This document shows positions 33,001 through 43,579 of a DNA stretch of 64,000 nt, piece by piece. The DNA comes from Holacanthus passer (taxonomy: Eukaryota; Chordata; Actinopteri; Pomacanthidae). Position 1 is the stretch's first letter. Each line of letters begins with the position of its first letter. Location: NCBI GenBank assembly GCA_025331565.1, contig JAFREQ010000185.1, positions 1 to 64,000 on the forward strand. Reading direction: 5' to 3'. The position numbers and the translations under genes were made by a program. The notes under the pieces were generated by a model. It was given only the letters and a program-made list of their open reading frames with translations. It was not told where the DNA came from and made no database searches.

Positions 33001-36000
33001 CACAGGACCGTCTGCCCCCCCCAAGTCAGGGCTTCGCTGTCCGATCCCAGTCCCTCCATTCAGTGGGGGGAGGAGATGAGGACTCTAATCTCAACCGAAA
33101 ACAACCCCCACCCAAACCCAAGAGAGACCCTAACACCAAACTGAGCAGCAGCTCTGAGACAGTGAATGGAGGCTCTGGAGTCACCAAGAGAGACACCCAA
33201 GAGACCAAAGAGACACCGGAGCAGGCTGAAGGTGAAATCACAACAGCTGCTGGTTAAACTCAACACTTGCTCATTAAAAAAGACCCCTGCTGGTTAAGCA
33301 TGACACCTGCTGGGTTAAACATCTGTTTCATCTGTGTCTTTCTGCAGCTCGATGTCATCTCTATGGTGAGGACTACAAGAAGATGCCTCCACCCAAACCC
33401 AAAAGGAACCCAAACACTCAGCTCAGCACCTCATTTGATGAATCTTACATCCGTAATCATGGCAACAAGAAGTCTTCCTTGCGATGTGACAAATCTTCAT
33501 CGCAGAGTCAGAGTCCAGCATCAAGAGACACAGATGATGAGGAACCTGTCTACATCGAGATGGTGGGAAATATCCTGCGAGAGCTAAAAGGTCAAGAAGC
33601 TGTGGAGGATGAACAGAGTGAGTCAGTTTATGAAGAGATGAAGTACCCGATGTTGGAGGACTTCTTGCAGGATGCTCACTCTGCCACAATGGATCCTGAA
33701 GCCTGGTCATCACGTGGCTCTCTCTGTGATATCCCACCACCTTTTCCCAACCTCCTGACTCACCGCCCACCACTGCTCGTCTTCCCCCCTGCTCCTGCTC
33801 AGTGCTCCCCCAACTCTGATGAGTCCCCCCTCACCCCCTTAGATGTCACCCGGCTGCCCATGATGGAGAATGTCTCCTACAGCAAGTCAGGTGGTGTCGA
33901 ACATCTGCAGAGCTCAACTCACCACCGCAAGGAGCGAGATCGAGATCGAGATCGAGATCGAGATCGTGACCGAGACCGAGACCGGGAACGAGACAGAGAC
34001 AGAGACAGAGATCGAGATCTGCCCTCTACACACACCATTACATCCTCTGGTCGCTCATCGGCTCCACCTCTCCCCTCAAACTTTTACAAGTCCTCTGGCT
34101 CCACCCACGGTGGTCATGGTTACCCCCGCAGCCAATCAGCATGTCCATCTCCAGTCAGCATGGGTCGCTCTTTGACTCCTCTGAGCCTGAAGAGGCCGCC
34201 GCCATACGACACTCTGATGGCAGGAGGAAGTATGCCACGCTCTTCATCTTCCTCTTCCTCATCCTCACACAGAGCTGGGGAGGGCGGGGCTAAACTCAGT
34301 AGCTCTTCCTCCACACACGGCTCTATGCAGAACGTGTCAATAAGGTCACAGACTCCCACAAGTCCATTGGACGAACTCAACAACCTGTTTACGTCAGGTA
34401 GACAGGGAATGAAGAAAGGAAAAGGGGGCAGGAAGAGCAGAGAGAATGAAGGTAAACACCCAGTAATGTAACAATGTGAATTCTTCACCAGCACTGCATG
34501 AGTAATACTGCAGTGCTACACTACTACTACATCAATTCTATCAGTATTACAAGAAAGAGGGATCAGCAATCATGAATTGCAGGGAAGGTGATGGTACTGC
34601 ATCCAATACTGCACTAGTACTTCAACAGTACTACATCATTATTATATCAGTTTTATATCAGTATTACCTCAGGTAGATAAGTGATGAACAAAGAATCAGA
34701 AGACAGACAGAACAGGGATGATGAAACTAAAACTAAACATCATTTCTATATCAGGTTTATATCAGTATTACTTCAGGTAGATAAGTGATGAACAAAGAAT
34801 CAGAAGACAGACAGAACAGGGATGGTGAAACTAAAACTAAACATCATTTCTATATCAGGTTTATATCAGTATTACATCAGGTAGACTTGGTCCTTTCAGA
34901 CAACTTTGCTTTATGACTCTTACCCAGGTTGTTCTCTCCTGACTAGGTCCTTGCTAGTGTTGTATGGATAAAAGTGTCTGCTAAATGAAATTGTAGAATT
35001 GTAGTATGTTGAATTGACATAGACTGAAAAAAGATCAGGAGACAGAAGTAGCAGGGAGGGTGAGGGTGACTCAGTGCTACATTACTAATAAATAAGTACT
35101 CCTTCAGTACTGCAACAGATTTACATCTGTACTATAATGAGTATTCATTAAAAAGATCAGGGGGCAGGAGAACAAGGTAAGGACGATACTGAATACTACA
35201 TCTGAACTACATGAGGACTATATCAGTTCTACATCACTGCTACATCAGTATTACAGTACTGTACATGTTCTCATAATCATCCAAAGATGTTTAATCATGT
35301 CTCTTTCTGCATGTCAATCTGACATCATTCAGTTCAGACTTGTGTCATTGTTGAAAGTGATAAAGAAGTGTTTCATCTCCAACAGTCCTTGTTCAGACAT
35401 GAGACCAGCAAGTTAAATTGCCAAGAGATTAACATAAATGGCTGAAGGGGCTTCAGTGTTCCTGTCTGAATAAAGGCTGTTAACTCTGAGCAGATCACTG
35501 TTCTCGAACCTTTTGTCAAAACAAGTTTTTAAAACCACTAGAAGCAATGACAGGTAGCAATGTTAAAATATTAACATGTTTTTAAAATATCTTTAACACA
35601 CATCAGCTGTGTGTCATATCTGTGTCTGATTAATGGTAAATGACTGATTAGTGCTGATTCAGTGTAGATAAAAAATAATGAAATAATTCCAAAAACAAAC
35701 CTGAGTCTACCTGAGCAGGTGTTATTATCTACTGAACTAGTGAACTCTGGACTAACGAGCAGAGAGATTTGAGCTTAGAGAAACCAGAGAGAGACAGGGC
35801 TGCAGTCATATCACAGATGGCTGAATAGATGAATGACAGCAGTGCATTTGCACTCTGACTTATTTTCTGTGTCTGAACTCTTTGGGGTTTCTTTTTGGGG
35901 TATCACTGATAAGAAAAGTAATTTCATTAATGCTGTTCAGACAGAGAGACGACAGACAAGGGTCAGGGTCACAGAGGTTGAATGTCCTGGTGAACTAAGA

Positions 36001-39000
36001 GATGAAAGACTGCAGTGTGTAAAGGAGGATTATCAGTGTTTCTGACTGAATATCAGTTTATTAAATACATTAGATGTTGAAAGTGTTCACAGAGACACCT
36101 GCTGGTCATAACACACTGCAGCAGGCAGGTAACGCTGTTTTCATGTCAAATAGCCCCCTAACCCTAAACCTAACCCCCTACTCCCATTACAGAGCTGTTG
36201 AAAGTTCAGGTCAAATAAATCAAACCTACAACTTTAACAAAACGTACCAGCATGTTGATGTCTGATAGATCTTCTGCCCCATGAAGTCATTCTCTCAGGT
36301 TCAGTATGACTCAACAAGCTCCACCAAGAGCATTTTCATTAACAAAGACCACGCCAAAGGAGATATGGATTCATAACAGTTCAATACGTATTTAGTCATG
36401 ATAACGGACAGAAGTTGCCATTTTGGTGCATCTTTGGGCCAGAAGGAAATTTGAAAGCCGGGGGCAGCTGTGGCTCAGGAGGTAGAGCGGTTGTTCACCA
36501 ACCGGAAGGCTAGTGGCTCGATCCCTGGCCCCTGCAGTCCATGCGCCAAAGCATCCCTGGGCAAGACACCAAACCCCAAACTGCCCCCAATGACTGCTCC
36601 ATCAGCACGTGAATGTACGTCACCTTGGATAAAAGCATCTGCTAAATCTGCTAAATGAAATTGTAGAAGTGAGTAGTGGAGTCTTGTGGATTTTCTCTGT
36701 AGGTAGGGATGCTTGGAACTCCAATTTCGTGGAGTGCGGAAGTGAGGGTGTTAAGGTTGTATGGTGGGGATGAAGAAGGTGGCATGATTATGAGAAAATG
36801 ATCTAGGAGGTGGATGACATATTGGAGTTTAGTTATTTATCAAGATCCAGCACAATGCTTCAGAGAGAAAGTTGAATATTTTTGGGTTGCTTTTGCATCT
36901 GAAGGTTAGGCACACTGTGAGGTAGTACACGCCTTTCCAGAGAATACAGAAGAGGTGCCAGTACTTTGAAGGCACTGGTGATGTCTGCCTAGTGGCAGTG
37001 GAGAAAGTTGGAATGCGGAATGGGCTGATCATGGATGCTTCTTTTACCTCCTTGTCCAGAAGTTTACCAACTGTATTTGGTTCAGAGGTGGCTGACTGCA
37101 AATTGTGGCATGTATATGAGGAATCTGGCAAAACTTGCAGACCTGGGTGGAAGCCATGGGTAAACCCTTCCTATGAGGAAGCTGACGAACTGGTGCTCTG
37201 GGTGGATCTTTAACGCTGTGGGTAGAGCACTGATATTAAGGGGTATTGAGGCACTAATGGAGGCTGTTCTTTGTCATATTGTGGAGACGAGATGTTCTGG
37301 AGTGGGCCCAACTACAAAAGGAACAAGAGTGTAGAGTGGAATCGGCAGTTTGACATGCTGCACCCTAGGTCGTTGAAATTTTTGCATCTTGCCGAGGTCT
37401 TTCTCTTCTATCAAGTCCTTTGGGAATGGGACAGAGGGTGGTTGACTGGATGGGAGCTGGCTTAGGGGAGGTGGGTGCAGGGGGGACTGAGGGGGGCCAG
37501 TTGCTGGAGACAGCAGGCTCTTGCTTATTTGGGGCTGAGGTGTATGGAAGAGGAACGGCAAGGGTGCATTCTGTGGCTGGGTGAGATGGAGCACCACATA
37601 TGTCACAGTTTAAAGAAGCTTGTGCTGCAAAAACACTGCAAAATAGCGCTCAGGATCAAGTGTGCCCCGGGAGGTTCCCTGATTAAATTGTTGTAAGTGT
37701 CCAGAGGCTGGAGATGAATGTGGTATGTGTAGAAACCATAGCCAGCAAACCACAGGGCCAGATTGAGGATAAGTGACAGATAGTTGTCCAGTTCAGCCCT
37801 GCACTTGGGGAATGCTGAAGAAATTATGTTGTGGTACAGGGAGAAGGCAAAAGTGAATTTTGCTGGTGTGAGTGTTTTGGAACGAGTAGGGAGTGGCTGT
37901 TTGAGCTCAAAAGAACTGAGAGTGGATTGCATTTCCCTGGGGCATGTGGTTTGCGTGACGATGGGTGTATTAGCTGGGTGAGGTTGACATAATTACCGGT
38001 TGGTATCTGTCGCCTGAGTGTGGGTGGTGGGTGGGTGAAACATGGTGCATGGGGGGGTAATGTGGCTAGAGTGAAGTTGTTAGGAAGAGGGGAGATAGTT
38101 GGATATGGTTGTGGAGTCTGTTGGGGCCGAGATATGGGGAAAGGGGGTACATATAGGGTGGGTTGAGAAGCATTAAATACATGGGGATTATTGGGGAGGG
38201 GGAGCCATCTGTGATAGCTGGTGTCGAGGTGGGAGGGCCTGCAGTGGCTGATGTAGATGGGATAGGAAAGGCTGAAAAAGCAGAAGAGGAAAGGATGTTG
38301 GTATGGAAGGATGCACGTGCTTGGGTTGATTGTGAAATATGGGGTAACTTGGGGACAATGTAGGCGCTTGTACGTGGTTAGATACAACCTGGCCCTCAGA
38401 GAGGGCTGATGAGGAAGGCTGGGCTTGGAGTGCTTCGGCCGGGGGATGCACCATGATGTCATCCCCGTTGCTATGGACACTGCGCAGGGAACCTGGAAGT
38501 GCGCTGGACACCCGGGGAGTGAGAGTTTTTTGTTGAAAGTCCATGAAAAGTTTAAAAAATTCAGCTTTTCTGTCCAAGTGGTGGAAGGGGATGTTTTGCT
38601 GCAGCCATGATAGAAACAGTGGGATGGCCGGAATGTTGGCATGGTTGATGACACTTCTTGCGGGAACTGCGTCCCTCTGGCGCCGGAGGTGGGGTCTTCG
38701 CCTGGTGTTGTTTGCAGATGAGGGACTGATGACATGTGAGTTGTTGGAAGATGGAGGCTGAGAGTGTTGGGGGACTTGGATCACTGAGTGGAGCTGCGAT
38801 TGCTGATGGTGTCGGATGGTGGGAGATGGAGGAAAATCTGTGATTTCAGCAGTTTGTTCAACTTCATCAAACAGATCACTGATAAACTGAGGAGGAGCTT
38901 GTGGTCCATTGTTACAGGTAGGCTTTTTGTTGTTCACTTGTGTGTCACATTTTGTGTGAAAGCTCACAGTCAAGGGGCAAGGAAACTGATATGGTGTTTA

Positions 39001-42000
39001 AGTACTTCCTGTACGGAAATGAGATAAGTTTGAGGCGTGGTCGTTGTTCCTGAATCCAGTTCACTTCATTTATAATCATTTTCTTTCTTGTTACCAAGAT
39101 AATCTCACCACAAACTCCTTTGGTAGTATTATTACTAACTTTCTACATAAAGTATTGGTTTATTTTATGGATGTTGACACAATGATCAGCTGACCTGCAG
39201 TGACCCTTTTATGAATCTGGTTGTTGAACTACAGCTGAGAGCAGAGACAACTGCAGATGAAACACAAACATGTTCAATAACTTGAATACAAAAGAGACAT
39301 TTAGAGTGTCTCTGAAGATCTTTATCAACCAAGGAAACAAACTTTCTGTTCGACTTTATCCCAACTAGCTCTGGTGACAAAACATTGACAACAAGAACCT
39401 CACAAGATCAAGGAAGCTGCAGGTTTCAGACCTCAGTGCATGATGGAAAATGCCTGGATCTCCCTCCGGAAGAGCTGATTGGTTTAAATGTTGGATCAAC
39501 AATGTGACATTTTATTAATTTTATGTTTTATGTTTTTTCATTTTTTGTTAAATTGGAGAGATTTTGAATATGAATTAGTCAGATTTTGCTCTATGGAGCT
39601 TTATTCTGTTAATAGAATAAATGTATTAGAGATAGTTCTTATAGACTTCATACAATCTGTGATCATTGAAGTGTATAATATGAATATTACTTATTTAATT
39701 CGTTAAGTATTATGAAGCAGATGTGAAGCATATTTGAAAGATCAATCATGAAAGCTGTTCTGCTTCCCTCTCCCTTTGTGTATTTTTACTCTTCATTACT
39801 ATTTTGAATTTATTTATCTCAGAATGTGAATGGGTTTGAGTTAAGCTGGTTCAGTTAATGTTGGCCAGCCTTAGGCAAATTGATATGATGGCCTGTGCTA
39901 CATGAGAATTGTAGTCTATCTAATTTTAATATAAAATTATATAGCAATATGGAAGTTAAACCAGAAATCATGTCATGGCGACATGTCACACTCACTTTAT
40001 AAATAACATCCTGTTAAATCAGGATGTAATCTAACAGGATTTCAATGTTTCTGTGACTTCCTGTATAAAGTGGTGATGTTCAGTCTTACAGACTGATGTC
40101 TGTGTTGTTTTGGACAAATAAATTAACTGCTGACATCAGAAACAAAGCAGAAGGTTTTATTGTCTCATTCTGTGTGTGTCTCTCTCCCGTTCTTTTTGCG
40201 TCACTGTAGTAGACTCCAGGTCTCTGCCAAGACATGACAGTAAAGACAGAGATGGACAGTCCAGTCCAGTTTCCAGCAGGATGGGGAGGTCATCTGTCAG
40301 TCCCACCATGATGCTGAGTGGAGGAGGAGGAGGTGAGTCAGTCAACAACAACCCTACAGGGACGAATAGAGGACATCAGGTTTATGTTGTCATATTAAGA
40401 GAACAACAGGGGGTTAGGTTTAAGTGTGAAGAGCATAACAGTCCTGTTGAATTAGTGTCACCTGATCTTTATCCCGACTCTGATTTCTAGAACCTTCTAC
40501 AAAGGTGAACACCAGGTGAATAATAGCTGAAGCTGGTTCCTTTAGTGATCTTTTTGTGTTGATTGTTGTAAAAACAATTATTTGCAGAGTCAAAGTCCAT
40601 GTGTAAACTTGGACGTTCAGCCTCGACATCAGGAGTTCCTTCACCAGGTGGGACGCCACAACGTCACCTGCATGAACCGCATCACCCTGCCCTCAGCCAG
40701 GTACAGCATTTGTAAAACGCCTGTCTGTTTACCTGTCTGTCTGTCTGTCTGTCAGATTACTTATTCAACTGGTCTTACCCGTCTATCTGTCTGTAAACAG
40801 CAGTGTTGCTTGTCTGTTCATATAGATCCATTCTGTAAATCAGATATCAAACAGCAATATAAATAGAGACTTTATATTTCACACAGGATTCAACTTCACT
40901 GAATAACAGAATGTAAAAAATTTTACAGATGGACAGAAGCTTCAATCCATGAGCTGACTGAAATCTCAACTGAAACATGAAACATATAAACATGTTTACA
41001 AGTAAAGTGTTTTCTTACATTGTTCAAAAGACATTTTGCAATTTCAGTTTTGTGTAAAATATTTGGTGTTTAATTGTTTTTGTATTGTGTCTCAAGTTGA
41101 ACACTGACACTAAAATTAATCTGTAGATATTAACAGTGAAGTAACACAAAGAGAGGTTCATTATTCATTAAACTAACATCAAACTAACTTTCCACTAACA
41201 TTAAACTAACTGAACCTGAACTCACATTGAAGCACTTTAATAGATTAAATCTCATTAAAACTTCATCACTTATAAAATTATTTACAAGTCAAAAACCTAA
41301 CCAAACCTAACTATAACTCTGCCCACCTAGAGTAAACCTCGCCCACTCACATACCTCGACCAAACATTGGCTCGGCCCCTTTGCATCACACCCCCACCCA
41401 TCACAAATTAACCCTGCTCGTTAAACATACCCCGTCCACATCGACTGACAATGATTCTCTTTGCATTTGACAGAAAATTTATTCACTTGAAGCATTTCTT
41501 TGATGATTGTTGTTCTACCTTTTCAATGAAAAACTAAGTTCTGTCTTCAGCTGTTTGAACATTCTTGAATCATAATGATGTAAATTTACATAAAATTTGT
41601 AACTTTGTGTGTTAATGTTTGCTGAGAAGTCTCTGACAATAAAATACTTAATGTTAAAAATTTCAGAGTTCAAACATCAGATTGAAGCTTCAGTAATGAA
41701 AAATTTGCGTTCTGCATATATTCCGATTAAAATCTGTTTCTAATCTGTCACAATCGACTGTCTGAATGTTAAACTGAAGATAAGTGTCTCTCACACACAT
41801 CACCTGTTCTCATAATATAAATGCTAATAAAATCATTGTGACGCAGCCATCATGCTGACAACCTGAGGGTGAAAAATAAACTTTAGTCTTTCTGTTTGTC
41901 TGTGTGTCTATGTGTCAGTCTGTCTGTCTGTCTCTTTGTCTGTCTGCCTCTCTGTGTGTCTCCCTCTCTATCTCGCTCTGTCTCTCTCTTTTCGTCTCTC

Positions 42001-43579
42001 TCTGTATCTGTCTGTCTCTTTGTCTGTCTCCCTCTCTGTCTGTTGGTCTCTGTGTTTGTCTCTTTCAGTGTCTGTCTGTCTCCCTCTCTGTCCGTTCTGT
42101 CTCTCTCTGTCTATTTGTCTGTCTGTCTCTCTGTGTGTATTGTCGTGATCAACACAGTAGATGTAGCGTTACTACAGTAAACATATGCAGAGATTTAAAC
42201 TAATCGACCAAATCATATACATTCATGTTGGCCTTCTTACCAGTGGATGTCCGTCAGTGTGTCAGGGCAGCGCTTCTGTTGTTGTGGTTCATAGCAACAG
42301 CATCTATTATTTGGTGTTACACCTTCGCTGTGCGGCAGTTTGACCAGCAGTGTAACGTAGTGCCTCTATGACTGCCCACGTGTTCCTCCTGTTTTCACAC
42401 ACTATTATCGAAGGACCTCGGCTTAGTTCATTTCCGTTATGGCCAATTTACTCTATGTCCAGCATGCGGATTATATGCATAGCATGACTTTAACTCAGGT
42501 GCTGAACCTGTCATGGTAAATCCTTTTTGTGAAATCTGTGGCCCTCATGTGAAAAACGTCAGCACGCGAAACAAAACATAGAATCCTTAGTTTCAAGCCG
42601 TGTAGATAGGGTTAGCATTAGGCATAGGGCGCCTTGGTCCTCCTGGCCACATATTGTGGACACCAGCTCTTCATCATCCCGTTCCCAGTTGTCACGAAGG
42701 CAAACTTGCTCATCATTCTTGCTGTTGCTCTCTTCCTCTATGTAAGTTGCCCACCACGTGGTTGGGGACAGCAGGGATGGGGTTGGGTTGGGGTTGCTAT
42801 ATCTTGCTATAGCAGCTCCAATATACTGCCTGGCTCTGCCCCACAAACAGGCATTTCATTCAGAGGCAGTAATCAGCTCAAACCACTGTCCCTTGCTGGT
42901 CAGAAAGTAGCAGTCACCACAAGATGGAGATCACAGTACTCCAGAAAACAGAAAGACCAGAAAATACAGAAAAATAGATACAATGTTAATATGACAGCAC
43001 CTGAAAACACATGGCAGTCATTTCATCAAAAAAAGAAATTATTAAAATCATTAAAAGAAATGACAAATGTCCAGTTATCAATTAATTTTCAGGCAGATGC
43101 CACAGAGGACTAAATGCAAACGTGAACAAGCAGGCAAAATAGGCCATAGGCTGATCACAAAACTCTCATCTTCAGTCAGGTATCTGCACAAATCTTGAGA
43201 AAAAGGCCTGCCTGGTCTGTCTGGCAGAGAAAATAACTACAAAGACACTCAAAATGTTATATATAACATTGCTGAGACTTCTGTGGTGTTTTCAAAGAAA
43301 CCTAGATCATTGAGTGACTGGTTGTGAACATGTTGATGCTGAGTTGTCTTCCGATTCCAGATGCCGTGGCTCTGCGGAGATGCGACCATGATGGAGATGA
43401 TTGAGAAGAAAAGAATTTTGTGTCGAGAGATTAAAGCTCGTCAGCGGCCTGAGAAGAATCTGTATAAACAGGACAGTATGCCCATCCTGCCCAGCTGGAA
43501 GAGGAAGCAGCCGCCGCCATATTCTGCCCCACCCACTGCAGGACAGACCACCACAGTGTTCTGGGACACCGCCATCTGA
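29826..43579 (+). CDS. nyap2: Neuronal tyrosine-phosphorylated PI3K adaptor 2, six coding exons, complete
   Basis: Exons 29826-30028, 32918-33231, 33348-34451, 40210-40332, 40588-40700 and 43361-43579 join without frame loss into 691 residues. NYAP proteins are brain adaptors phosphorylated by Fyn that recruit PI3K p85 and link it to WAVE1 and actin remodelling. Seen: YDGLVIQNASDIAR N-terminus, GKHFRMGFMTMPAPQDRLP, QPPPKPKRDPNTKLS and its repeat PPPKPKRNPNTQLSTSFDE, tyrosine motifs EEPVYIEM (Tyr241) and SVYEEMKYP (Tyr267, Tyr272), CDIPPPFPNLL, MGRSLTPLSLKRPPPYD, LGRSASTSGV, and the invariant end EIKAR...QDSMPILPSW...FWDTAI. These fit NYAP2 better than NYAP1. An Arg-Asp repeat at about residues 369-396 is not something I recall in mammalian NYAP2. 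Confidence 0.93.
30075..30610 (+). mobile_element. Retroelement 3' ends in nyap2 intron 1
   Basis: CAAGTTCTTTATTTGTCCTGTGC with GCAATTAAATTCTTGTCCAC (30095-30170) looks like a reversed retroelement tail. CCTCATTAGAGGGTTTTTGG ... GGCTATTTAAATAAAATTGATT at 30470-30600 is an L2/Maui-type 3' end on plus. Confidence 0.55.
30780..31724 (-). mobile_element. Tc1-like transposase pseudogene
   Basis: Read on minus with frameshifts it gives ACVFPIIKPGRRAVTVRGGF, AGDTVGDLFKIQVTLNEHGY, GPSFVFQQHYDPKHTSRLCE and a C-terminal RVKEKQSTSA: the central DDE region, with an H-Y-D-P-K-H-T in place of the usual D/N-x-D-P-K-H-T. Stops and gaps make it dead. It abuts the H2A pseudogene at 31725. Confidence 0.75.
31725..31980 (-). 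pseudogene. Histone H2A pseudogene, truncated
   Basis: The minus strand starts ATG at 31980 with Met-Ser-Gly-Arg-Gly-Lys, shifts frame within the N-terminal tail, then reads VHRLLGKSNYVDCVGARAP, VLEYLTAEILELVGNAARDN and TRIIHWHLQLA, unmistakably the histone fold of H2A. It stops after HLQLA, so the docking domain and C-terminus are missing, and Tc1 sequence follows directly. There are several substitutions at invariant positions. It contains no intron, but neither do canonical H2A genes, so retroposition is not proven. Confidence 0.85.
31990..32336 (-). mobile_element. LINE endonuclease fragment
   Basis: The minus-strand frame FTSVTLTEVHIPPQSNTNQS, LDELYGVIHRTKTSWPEAAL, NVAGNFNNFNLRKVLLRYPLH and GGNTL is the APE endonuclease (usual GDFN replaced by GNFN) of a CR1/Rex1-group LINE. 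Confidence 0.75.
32340..32917 (+). other. nyap2 intron 1, distal part
   Basis: No exon or recognised repeat. It contains an 11-base T run near 32481 and an AT-rich body. Confidence 0.5.
32918..33231 (+). CDS. nyap2: nyap2 coding exon 2
   Basis: The acceptor TTGGTCCATCCAG completes AGA (Arg) and gives IGEDVAMATDGAYSGKHFRM. The donor is CTGAAG|GTGAAA, phase 1. Confidence 0.88.
33348..34451 (+). CDS. nyap2: nyap2 coding exon 3 (tyrosine motifs, RD repeat)
   Basis: The acceptor is GTCTTTCTGCAG and the donor GAATGAAG|GTAAAC. It holds the polyproline boxes, both tyrosine motifs, the Arg-Asp repeat (about 33935-34018), a Ser run and SQTPTSPLDELNNLF. Confidence 0.92.
33935..34018 (+). repeat. Coding CGAGAT hexanucleotide repeat in nyap2
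   Basis: GAGATCGAGATCGAGATC passing into GAGACCGAGACCG and GAGACAGAGACAG encodes about 13 Arg-Asp/Arg-Glu dipeptides. Synonymous variation between units shows the repeat is not brand new. Confidence 0.92.
34500..35260. repeat. Repetitive part of nyap2 intron 3: 107-bp duplication, L2 tail, TACATCAGTATTAC words
   Basis: A segment with GGTAGATAAGTGATGAACAA is duplicated in tandem at about 34650-34756 and 34757-34863. Around it the words ACTACATCAGTATTACA recur imperfectly. An L2 3' tail (CTCCTGACTAGGTCCTTGC ... CTGCTAAATGAAATTGTAG) sits at 34910-35010. Confidence 0.75.
35265..36455 (+). other. nyap2 intron 3, nothing recognised
   Basis: AT-rich unique-looking sequence with short frames that lack motifs. 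Confidence 0.5.
36461..36668 (+). mobile_element. tRNA-SINE with L2-type tail
   Basis: CAGCTGTGGCTCAGGAGGTAG with GAGCGG (A box) and GGCTCGATCCC (B box) start it, and GGATAAAAGCATCTGCTAAAT ... GAAATTGTAGAA ends it. It is the least decayed SINE copy in the window. Confidence 0.88.
36829..38975 (-). mobile_element. DIRS-like (tyrosine-recombinase) retroelement relic, antisense in nyap2 intron
   Basis: From high to low coordinate the minus strand shows a Pro/His-rich gag-like frame (38188-38973), AFPKCRAELDNYLSLILNLA plus GFYTYHIHL (37603-37932), then HGFHPGLQVLPDSSYTCHNL-type sequence and LLDKEVKEASMISPFRIPTF (36829-37131). These resemble the gag C-terminus and the lead-in to the reverse transcriptase of DIRS/Ngaro-type elements in fish. 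The RT catalytic block and recombinase are not seen. The frame changes at least three times, so it is a fossil. Confidence 0.55.
38976..40209 (+). other. nyap2 intron 3, distal part
   Basis: No exon or transposon recognised. A short direct repeat-like AT-rich stretch lies at 39500-39720. Confidence 0.5.
40210..40332 (+). CDS. nyap2: nyap2 coding exon 4
   Basis: The acceptor is TTGCGTCACTGTAG and the donor GAGGAG|GTGAGT. It encodes DSRSLPRHDSKDRDGQSS and SRMGRSSVSPTMMLSGGGG, matching the GRCSVSPT region of mammalian NYAP2. Confidence 0.85.
40588..40700 (+). CDS. nyap2: nyap2 coding exon 5
   Basis: The acceptor ATTATTTGCAG and donor GCCAG|GTACAG enclose ESKSMCKLGRSASTSGVPSP, continuing into a His/Pro-rich stretch. 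The conserved CKLGRSASTSGV box fixes the frame. Confidence 0.85.
40701..43360 (+). repeat. nyap2 intron 5 with CTGT/CTCT pyrimidine tract
   Basis: A CTGTCTGTCTGTCTGT run lies at 40735-40755, and a 260-base degenerate CTGTCTGTCTCTCTG tract at 41885-42145 yields Cys/Val/Leu/Ser-rich open frames that are artefacts. 42590-42850 looks like an unclassified transposon fragment. No other coding signal is seen. Confidence 0.75.
43361..43579 (+). CDS. nyap2: nyap2 coding exon 6 and stop
   Basis: The acceptor TTCCGATTCCAG is in phase 0. It encodes the conserved MMEMIEKKRILCREIKAR and SMPILPSWKRKQPPPYS and ends FWDTAI. Confidence 0.93.
   Translation: MPWLCGDATMMEMIEKKRILCREIKARQRPEKNLYKQDSMPILPSWKRKQPPPYSAPPTAGQTTTVFWDTAI

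Noticed and set aside
37824..38735. 303-codon minus-strand ORF as a host gene
   Set aside because: Overlaps another long frame, has a proline-rich composition without a conserved domain, and flanking motifs point to a retroelement relic.
38976..40209. Additional nyap2 exon between exons 3 and 4
   Set aside because: Exons 3 and 4 join in phase and match the known protein order, so none is needed.
41896..42203. Three overlapping Cys/Val/Ser-rich frames
   Set aside because: Direct product of the CTGT/CTCT tract; no ATG context, domain or splice support.
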